From Panicum virgatum (Eukaryota > Streptophyta > Magnoliopsida > Poales > Poaceae), in the NCBI RefSeq assembly GCF_016808335.1, contig NC_053140.1, positions 30,312,086 to 30,376,085 on the forward strand: a DNA stretch of 64,000 nucleotides, read 5' to 3'. A program made the position numbers and the translations under genes. The notes beneath the pieces were generated by a model. That model saw only the letters and a list, made by a program, of their open reading frames with translations. It was not told the origin of the DNA and made no database searches. Shown piece by piece: positions 56,771 through 64,000 of this stretch. Position 1 is the first letter of the stretch. The number at the start of each line of letters is the position of its first letter.

Positions 56771-58138
56771 TGTCCTTTGCTCATCCTGAGCAAAGTATGA
56801 CAAATCAGGTTATTGATCAGAAAATCACTTTGACTCGTATCTTATCTGTCATGTCATAGTCTGAAGCAAAGAGATTCATCTATAAGCTTAAATTACCTTA
56901 CTCCTTCATGGGGCTTTTTAGCTATCTTCTTGTCTTGGGCTGTTGAGAGTTATAACGGTGCATAAAGTAGTACTTACTTGTTCATAGATCTGTAATCCAT
57001 CTGGAGTTACTTTTGAAAGATTTTTGAAAACATGGCAAAGCTCCCAGGATAACTCTCTTGAGGCACTCATCTTGTATTTCCTTACCAGGGCAGTGTTTGC
57101 CTTTGATCTTTCCTACTACTACAAGCCTTTGTGGAGCTCAAGGTAGGATAAGAACATGGCACACTTGTATTTTGTTTATTGTAAAGTCAAAGAGAGGATC
57201 CATGGAGAAACAAGTCATGCAATCTCGATCAAAAGGTGCAAGTGTATGAGTGGATGGATGGATATAGCTTACTCCTTGATGCAATGGCTTTTCTCTCTCG
57301 AATCATCCCAATCTCTCTTCTTTTTTTTGAGACATGGTTACCCCTTTCTCTCTCTTTTTTTTGGGTCATGCTTCTTTGGCATGCCATTTTTTCTCTCTTT
57401 TTGGGGCAACCATAATCTAACTTATTTTATTTCAGGGATGTTCTACGAGAGAGATCACCAAGACATGGAGCATTTATTATGTGGAATGGATGGATGGTAA
57501 TGCCAATTCACAGTGTAGGAATATAGCAAATGGATGTGGCGTGTACGTGCTTATGATCGAGAAAGTATGAAAAGCATCTCACTAGGGTCACACAATTTGA
57601 CAAAACTCAACAGAACATCAAGCAGCATATGTGTAAAGTTTTTTCATGGAATATGACATATGGCTCTGGTAGGACATTGTATATCACTGGGGAACTTGCC
57701 TTTAAATTTTTTTTTTTTGAAAACAACTCCAGACTTCAAGCATCACTAGAACAAACTTGCACAACTTTATTTGCCATATCTAAACTCACAACAACTTAGA
57801 CTTGGATCAAGCACATGCAACCCACGGAACTTTCAGGTTCATTCGCAAGATATTTGCATAACCAGCAGATTTAAACTCAAGAGAACTCTTATTTTCAAAC
57901 TAGGCACAACAGACATGATAGAGCAAAGCAAAGCTCATCCTTTCAACTTATCATATGGAGTTAAAACATTCTTACCGCGCATCATGAAAAAGGGAAATAA
58001 AGCAGTAAATTTTTGTTTTGTTTTTATCAAATTTTATTGAAAGCAAATAAAGGGATACAGTTGACTTAGGGGAGGGAACCTCCCCCAAGCTAGCTCTTGG
58101 TTTAGGGTCCGAAAAGCAGGACATTTCTCCATACCTGA
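56771..58138 (-). other. A3 3' untranslated region
   Basis: Non-coding and 1.4 kb long. A second polypurine-like copy (minus GCTTGGGGGAGG) lies at 58079-58090, only about 50 bp after the ORF stop. The segment 57060-57680 is shared with A1 and A2. Confidence 0.75.
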
Positions 58139-60191
58139 TTAGGTTGAGGTCGTTTCGTCCATACCTGGAGAAGTAGTAGCAGTCGATGACATCTTGTTCT
58201 TCTTGCGCCACACCTTCTTGGTCTTCTTTGGTGGCGTAGGCAGCGCAGGAACAGGATCCTCGGATGCTGGATAGATGATTTCTAGATCTTCCCATACTGT
58301 ATTGGCGATGAAGTTAGGGATCTTCTGGTCGTCCTCCACTAGCTCGGTTGGTGGAGTATGAATCTCCCAATCCTCCCAAGCTGGCTTGGAAGGGGGATGA
58401 TAATCTTGATCATCCCAACCTGACTCTGCCCATAGCCCTTGTTTCTCACTATCCTCATGAATCAGGAATACCTCTCTCTTGTTTTGGAATTTGAATTTCA
58501 TGGTCTTTCCCATGATACGGAGGCTGATTCTTCCTCTCCCCACATCAATTCTGGCATTTGTATCCTTGAGGAATGGTCGCCCAAGTATGAGCGGAATCCC
58601 AAGATCTCCTTTCATATCAAGGACTACGAAGTCCACTAATATGTAGGTATTCTTGACTTTTACCTTTAACCTTTCCACAACTCCTTTTGGATTTCTTATC
58701 GTAGAATCCGCCAGTTGAACACACATAGTGGTAGGAGAAATTGATGGATAGCCTAGCTTCTCGAAAGTTACATTGGGCATGATGTTGATGCTGGCTCCAA
58801 GGTCACAAAGGGCGTGATCAAATTCATAATCAAATATTGAGCAGCTGATCACTGGGGTTCTGAGATCTTCTCTTATCGTGGCTTCTAACTCGCCCCACGC
58901 ACCTCTTCTTGGGCGTGTGAGCTTCTCTGCATAGCTGAGGGGTGTCCCGCTAAGTGGCTCCTTCCACATAGCATTGATGACATTTACGCTCTCTAGAGTT
59001 GATTCGGGTTGCCCCGGAATCTTCCCTAATTCAGCAGCAGCTGTAGCAGCAGCTAGTTGAGCCAATTGAGTCTCTAGTGCCTTATTGAAACTCAGCTGGT
59101 TCTTCATAGCCGTGGAGAATCCATCCATCTTGGCATGGATAGTCTCCGTAGATTTGTCTATGGCGGCCAACTTCTTTTGAAGGGACTCATTAATCTTCGC
59201 TTGGCCGTAGACAAGATCTCTCAAGGTAGGCTGGTTAGGACCGAAAGAATTCGAATTCCCATTACCTCCTTGGTAGTATGGGCATGGTTGATTCCACCCC
59301 TGACCTCCTTGTGGACGAAACCCATTGCTGCCATTGAGGAATAGAGCTTCTTCTTGGGTTTCTGGGCAATTGTCACCTGAATGTCCAACATTCCCGCATA
59401 CCTTGCACATCATGCAAGTTTCTAAGGCTTGAAGTGTTTGCATCTGAGCCTTATATTGGGAATAATCCTCAAATTTCTTGAGGAGGAGATCAATCTTCAT
59501 AGCGAGCATGTCAGCCTCCTTGACGGAGTGCATACCTCGCTAGCGTGGTTGGAGGCGATCATCGCTCCAACCTTGGTTGGAAACCATCTTCTCGATCAAT
59601 GATGTAGCTCTTTCAATGGTCAGCGAGAAGAAAGCTCCACCCGCAGCAGCATCCACATGATCACGGGATGACTGTGTCAACCCGTTGTAGAAGTTCTGTA
59701 GAATGAGCCAATTATCCATTCCATGGTGCGGACACGCCAGAATGTAGTCCTAAAGCCTCTCCCAAGCTTCCAGAATTGTCTCATTTGATGCCTGCTGGAA
59801 GTTCGAAATTCGACCACGAAGAGCATTGGTTTTGCCAGTCGGGAAGAACTTCGAGAGGAACGCCTTGGCACATTTGTCCCAAGTATCCACAGCAGCCTTG
59901 TTAGCATAAAACCACTGTTTCGCTCTCCACAAGAGAGAGAACGGAAACAGACGGAGCCGGATGGAATCTTGCGATACACCCTTGATAACAAAAGTACTAC
60001 AGAGCTCCAGGAACTGCGGGAGATGAGCACTGGCATCCTCATTGGCCTTGCCACAGAAAGGGCTGGCCTGCACCATCGTAATGAGACCCGTCTTGATCTC
60101 GAAATTTTTCCCCTCCGGTGTTAACCTCGGGCTCGGACGGGACCTGGTTAGCGGACGGAGCAGAGTAATCACGGAGTGTCTTCTGGGCCAT
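58139..60191 (-). pseudogene. A3 gag-protease
   Basis: The start is ATG at 60191 (MAQKTLRDYSAPS). A one-base gain in a run of A near 60105 shifts the frame into the main gag. Gag shows FCGKANEDASAHLPQFLELC, LRLFPFSLLWRAKQW and ALRGRISNFQQ. The nucleocapsid knuckle is CKVCGNVGHSGDNC (near 59400) and the protease has CDLGASINIMP and PLILGRPFLKD. The Athila-type DLGAS replaces the usual DTG/DSG. The frame ends in a Lys-rich tail (KKTKKVWRKK) at 58139. Stops near 59748 and 59543 are C-to-T type. No RT or integrase follows. Confidence 0.85.
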
Positions 60192-60453
60192 AGCTCTAGG
60201 AGCTGACGACAATGCGATGACTGGATCAACTGCCGAGAGTGATCTCCGAGGTGATACGAGACGAGCTCACGTCCTTCTCAGAAGTGACTCTGGATCGGAA
60301 GGAAAGTTTTACGGCAAGTCGAAACCGGTCATAAACTACCCTGTTTTCATATCAACAAAGGCAAGAAAACAAAGCCAAGTTAGCCTGTTTAGCAAGCGAA
60401 TACCAATTTCAATTTTGTTCACAACTTTGTCTATATATTTCACTCTGTGCCTT

Positions 60454-60470
60454 CCCTGGCAACGGCGCCA
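60454..60470 (-). promoter_or_regulatory. A3 primer-binding site
   Basis: The minus strand reads TGGCGCCGTTGCCAGGG a few bases after the LTR end. It resembles the Athila PBS, usually assigned to tRNA-Asp. Confidence 0.8.
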
Positions 60471-60478
60471 AAAATGCT

Positions 60479-62016
60479 TGTTGGCGCCTACCAACGTCAC
60501 TAGCGATGAAGTCCGTAGACGCCAATTTGGAGTAGCAGTATTTCATGAACCACGAATAAATCCGCAAGCGCACGGAATACCGCTGTAGCATTTTACCCGG
60601 GAGTATACCGGGGTGTCATTTATATTTCCGCAAAGAATGCGGTGAGTGAGAAGATATATAGATTAGTTGGTGAACTCTATCTAGATTGGATATTCTCATG
60701 CATAAATAGGGGTAAGATAATAACATGGTAGGAGGTAGTGTGACACACACACAAACTACCCTCTTGGATAAATAAAAGATAAAAGAAAGATAAAAGATGC
60801 TTTAGGTCGAGAGCAAGGTAAAAGTCAGACTCGAGTCAACCGTGCTAGGCTAGCTATATCTACACTTTCTCATTGGTTAGCTCGTCAAAGATTAAACTAC
60901 ACAACAGGGAGATCGCTATCGAAGCAATGGGAGGAGCCCGTATACCCCGGCGACTTTATGTACCTCCTCCCCCCCATACCGAACGTGGAGGATTACTCGG
61001 GCTCAGACAGGGTTGTCACCACCTGCCGGCTACCTATACAAACCGTGGGTATAGTTGACATCCAGCAACTCTTAGCTAATCTAGACACCATGTCTACACT
61101 AGTAAGGGATACTCTAGTGTCCCGCGCGGAGCCCCCCACCCTCCGGATGGATAGACATCATACTAGAGCAATCATACGAATACTAGAGCAGTTGATAGAG
61201 TTCTAAGAACAAAAGACTAACCATCTCTAGCACAGGGCGATCATGCAATGCAAGCATTGAATAATAACGCAACCATGACAAGAAGCATATACCCGATAAC
61301 TCATAATATACTTCAAGAAGATATCGGTAACCATAGTCTAATTCTATTATAAATGACCGAATATTACAAGAGAGAGCTAGAGATGAACCCATACCAGAAC
61401 TCTCGAGCAACTCCGGTGACTCGATGACCCTAGACTTCTCCTAAACTCCACTAAGCCTAAAGACTATGCAAGGAATGCAAGAGAGGAGATGAGAGGTGTG
61501 TGGTGTGTGTGTGTGTCCTATTCTCCACCCCTCCCCCTTGTATTTATAGCATGGAGCCACGGGGTGAAGCTTGCAGAACCATCTTCAGCAACCAGTGAGG
61601 AGATGACACGTGGCGAAGTTGAGGCGGTGGGGCCCACGGGCCAGGTCGGCCGACCAAGTAGGTCGGTCGGCCTGCCCAGGCCACCAACCGCCCCCATCTT
61701 CTTCCAACGGGCTGTCTTGGGCCTCCTTTTATCTAAATGCTGGGGTTTGCCTTGTCTTGACGGGTTTTGGTGTGGTTCTTGGGCTACACTTGGTCAAATT
61801 GAGCCTAAATCAGTGCTCTGATAATTTTTGTGATTTTATGTCGGGCCAAAGTGTGCTTGTAACCTGCAATTTAGCTTGAAAACACAACTTTCATATTCTA
61901 AAAGGTAAAGTGTGGTTTAGGGACTTTATTGGATAAGGATGCATGTAAGAAATGCAAACTCTCATGATTTTCTGATCAAGTTGACGCCTGGAAATGATCG
62001 TTAGTGAGCGTCAACA
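60479..62016 (-). repeat. A3 5' LTR
   Basis: Direct partner of 55225-56757. Palindrome at 61644-61655 and TATA box at 61541-61550 are both conserved. Confidence 0.95.
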
Positions 62017-62129
62017 ATAAGATCAAGAAAGAGTTCACAGCCGGATGTGAGAATTATTCGTGTATATGATGGTGGCTCTGGGAACTCCTCCCTAGGGGCA
62101 GAGAGGCTGTGAAAGGATGGATTCTCCAT
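62017..62129 (-). pseudogene. A2 gag, N-terminal part
   Basis: From ATG at 62129 (MENPSFHSLSAPREEF) the frame runs to the A3 insertion and continues at 55224 through the same codons (FLDLITLVRKP). The start is the only ATG in frame between the PBS and the insertion that I could find. Confidence 0.65.
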
Positions 62130-62300
62130 GGGTAGCGGGGGTAAAGATAGCAGAAAGAAAACTAAAGATGGTACGGGACAAATCCCGTAGGGTAGAGAAG
62201 CTTTTAAAGGATAGCTTCTCTATGGATAGCGGGGGTCAAGGTAGAAGAAAACAAAAGCAAAGGATACGAGGACGTCAAGGTACGAAGAAAGATACAACAA
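62130..62300 (-). other. A2 leader with short imperfect tandem repeat
   Basis: Two copies of a roughly 85-bp unit (about 62110-62190 and 62200-62250) share the words ggatagcttctctatgg/ggatggattctccatgg and agcgggggt. No gene is seen here. Confidence 0.6.
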
Positions 62301-62322
62301 CCGTTCCCCGGCAACGGCGCTA
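62301..62322 (-). promoter_or_regulatory. A2 primer-binding site
   Basis: The minus strand reads TAGCGCCGTTGCCGGGG, an Athila-type PBS with one change (TAG for TGG) close to the LTR end at 62330. Confidence 0.78.
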
Positions 62323-62329
62323 GAAAGCT

Positions 62330-62893
62330 TGTTGGGTATTTTAGTGCACGAATAAATCTGCAAGCACACGGATACCGTTGTAGCTTTCACCTCAGAGTAT
62401 TCCAAGGGTTATCGAATCCACAGGGAACGTGTGTGCACACTCACTTCTATTCTAGTCGGTCCAAGGACACACCAAGATAGGTAGAAGGATAGAGAGGATT
62501 CCTAAGATATCACTATAGCTGAGTGAAAGGTCGATCTCTCGGGCACAATACTCGCTTCGGGCACCGGATTACATCTGGTCTGCCAGTCAACTCTGGCCTA
62601 CAGCTCTACGCTATATCCAAACATGGAGGATTATAGAGGACCAATAGGACTGTCACCACCTATGGCCTACCACTAACAAACCGTGGGATATAAGGCAAAT
62701 GATGGATAACCCCTAGCCTAGACACCATGTCTACGCTATTGATTACTACTACAATCTAACTACGTATGTCGACCCGTAGCAAACTATAGCACTATGTATA
62801 AATACAGAGCGATGAACCCGCGAGTAAGAGAACTGATCTCACTCAACTACAAGCACTACTAGCATATACTATACCAAGTAAAATACTAGAGAT
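62330..62893 (-). repeat. A2 5' LTR, truncated
   Basis: Matches 49864-50431 and then breaks at agagat (62888-62893). The remaining 760 bp, including U3 and TATA, are missing, so this LTR could not drive the element. Confidence 0.88.
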
Positions 62894-64000
62894 ATTACAA
62901 CCACATATTTTAGAACACAAGCATAGTAGTTATTACAAACGCACTTCAAACAGAACAATTCTTGGTCTGTCGGGTAACGTCCCGATACAACCACCGGTTC
63001 TCGGATCGAACAAGCATACCCCGCACGAAGTCGAGTCCAGAGATATTACAACCACATATTTTACAACACAAGCATAGTAGTTATTACAAACCAGTTCAAA
63101 GCATTATTACAGATCCAAACTCAGTAAATGTTATACAAGCCATAAGTTTAAAGTTCAGAGTTTAAAGCAGCGGAAAGAAAACACGACGGCTACAACACGT
63201 CGCAAAAGCATACCAAGCTAGCCCAAGCAAGGTATCACTCATCGAGGTCATTGCTGGCCGAAGACGGATCCCACTCTATGGACCAGCCAGGAGGAAAAGA
63301 GCAGGGCCAAGACAGACTAGCGATCTGGTCATCAAAACTCATACCTGAAAAATGTTTCAACAGCAAGGCTGAGTATTCTAATACTTAGCAAGACTTAACC
63401 GTCAACGGGTATACATAGCCCACCTAACTAGACTATGCAGGGTTCTGTGAGGCTCGGGTTTTCCTTTTGTTGAAAAGCAATAAAGAGTAGGTCCTTACTT
63501 CACATTTTAGCTTTCCATATTCTAGTTGATTAACCATTCTATGTAAGCAACTAATCCTATTCAACCATGGTAGAACTTTTAAGCAAACATCAAGATTGAT
63601 CATAATAATATTACTCTTATTACTTTGTATGGCAAAGGGATCGAGCAGTCCCAAACCGTGAGAAGCGGACGATTCGAATCGAAATTTGTTAACCTGGCCA
63701 GGCAGACCTAACACACACGTTTGGAACACCGTCGGATCGTTCCCAAACAACCGTTTACCTTTCATTCCGACCTGTGGATAGTGTCACTCTCCCCGACTAC
63801 AGGGCACCATCTTCCTCCCTGTAGCCGTGGTGTTACGCAACATAAACATAAATAAAAACCTATCTCTAAGAGAGAGTGAAAGGTATATCCACTCACCGGT
63901 CCGATCGGCTACTAGGCTTACCGCGTGCCATATTTACGGCATGTGGCTAGTACGTACAAAAACTTAACCACCGCTACCACACACCGCGACCTTAGCAGAA
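62894..64000 (-). mobile_element. E5: RIRE3-like LTR fragment
   Basis: Reverse-complement match to 6460-7550 of the E1 LTR at roughly 90% by eye, running to the window end. A segment of about 52 bp (62889-62940) is repeated at 63041-63090 and marks a rearranged junction with A2. Confidence 0.85.

Larger units (their letters stand above)
55225..62016 (-). mobile_element. A3: Athila-lineage gag-protease element, structurally complete
   Basis: 6792 bp with two LTRs (55225-56757, 60479-62016), PBS, one gag-protease frame, 3' UTR and polypurine tract, flanked by a perfect 5-bp TSD. RT, RNase H and integrase are absent, so it is non-autonomous. LTR ends and 3' UTR match A1, an Athila element with an ORF1 gene. 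LTR divergence is about 3% by eye. Confidence 0.92.
49864..62893 (-). mobile_element. A2: old Athila-like gag-protease element, host of A3
   Basis: In minus orientation: 5' LTR (62893-62330, distal part lost), PBS, leader, gag interrupted by A3 at 55225-62016, protease-like region, long 3' UTR, polypurine tract, 3' LTR (51190-49864). No RT, RNase H or integrase is present. The left flank is T2 and the right edge is a complex junction. The LTRs differ at about 59 of roughly 515 compared positions (hand count, about 11%), the oldest value in the window. Confidence 0.82.

Noticed and set aside
1..64000. Host genes, tRNA, rRNA, CRISPR arrays or prokaryotic operons
   Set aside because: Nothing in the sequence supports them; every recognisable protein is of retrotransposon origin.

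Overview
The window is plant nuclear DNA made almost entirely of nested Ty3/Gypsy LTR retrotransposons. The long GC-rich and AT-rich LTRs, the RIRE3/Tekay-like, Tat-like and Athila-like proteins, and the density of nesting point to a large-genome grass (Poaceae). I cannot name the species. I found no convincing host gene, tRNA, rRNA or CRISPR array.

Layout, left to right. E1 (1-7568, +) is a RIRE3/Tekay-like chromovirus cut by the window edge: gag end, protease, RT, RNase H, integrase, chromodomain and a 3.9-kb 3' LTR. It sits in T1, a Tat-lineage element (+). The RT part of T1 is at 7569-8597. Its antisense ORF and 3' LTR reappear at 40885-43307. Between them lies E3 (15752-40884, -), a second RIRE3-like element. 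E3 is split by E4 (19002-32493, -), a complete 13.5-kb Tat element with a TSD. The left end of E3 is occupied by E2 (8598-15751, -), a short gag-protease element without pol. A deletion joins E2 directly to the RT of T1.

T1 itself ends against A1 (43308-49192, +), the 3' half of an Athila-type element with an ORF1/env-like gene and a complete 3' LTR. A1 abuts T2, a small Tat gag-LTR remnant (49193-49863). A2 (49864-62893, -) is an old Athila-like element with gag and protease-like coding only. A3 (55225-62016, -) is inserted in its gag and has a perfect 5-bp TSD and likewise only gag and protease. The window closes in another RIRE3-like LTR (62894-64000, -).

Nesting order and hand-counted LTR divergence agree: A2 about 11%, A3 inside it about 3%, E4 about 3.8%, E2 about 2.9%. 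Most sense polyproteins carry stop codons that look like C-to-T decay of methylated cytosines. The most unusual signals are: (i) E4 carries about 48 copies of AGCCGA/TCGGCT, about sevenfold above chance; (ii) E4 carries a multi-exon antisense gene with a plant-mobile-domain-like protein; (iii) RIRE3-type LTRs contain a shared coding exon behind a splice acceptor; (iv) all three Athila-like elements have a second polypurine tract just after the ORF and a shared GC-rich palindrome upstream of a TATA box; (v) three different elements keep gag-protease but no polymerase and must be mobilised in trans.
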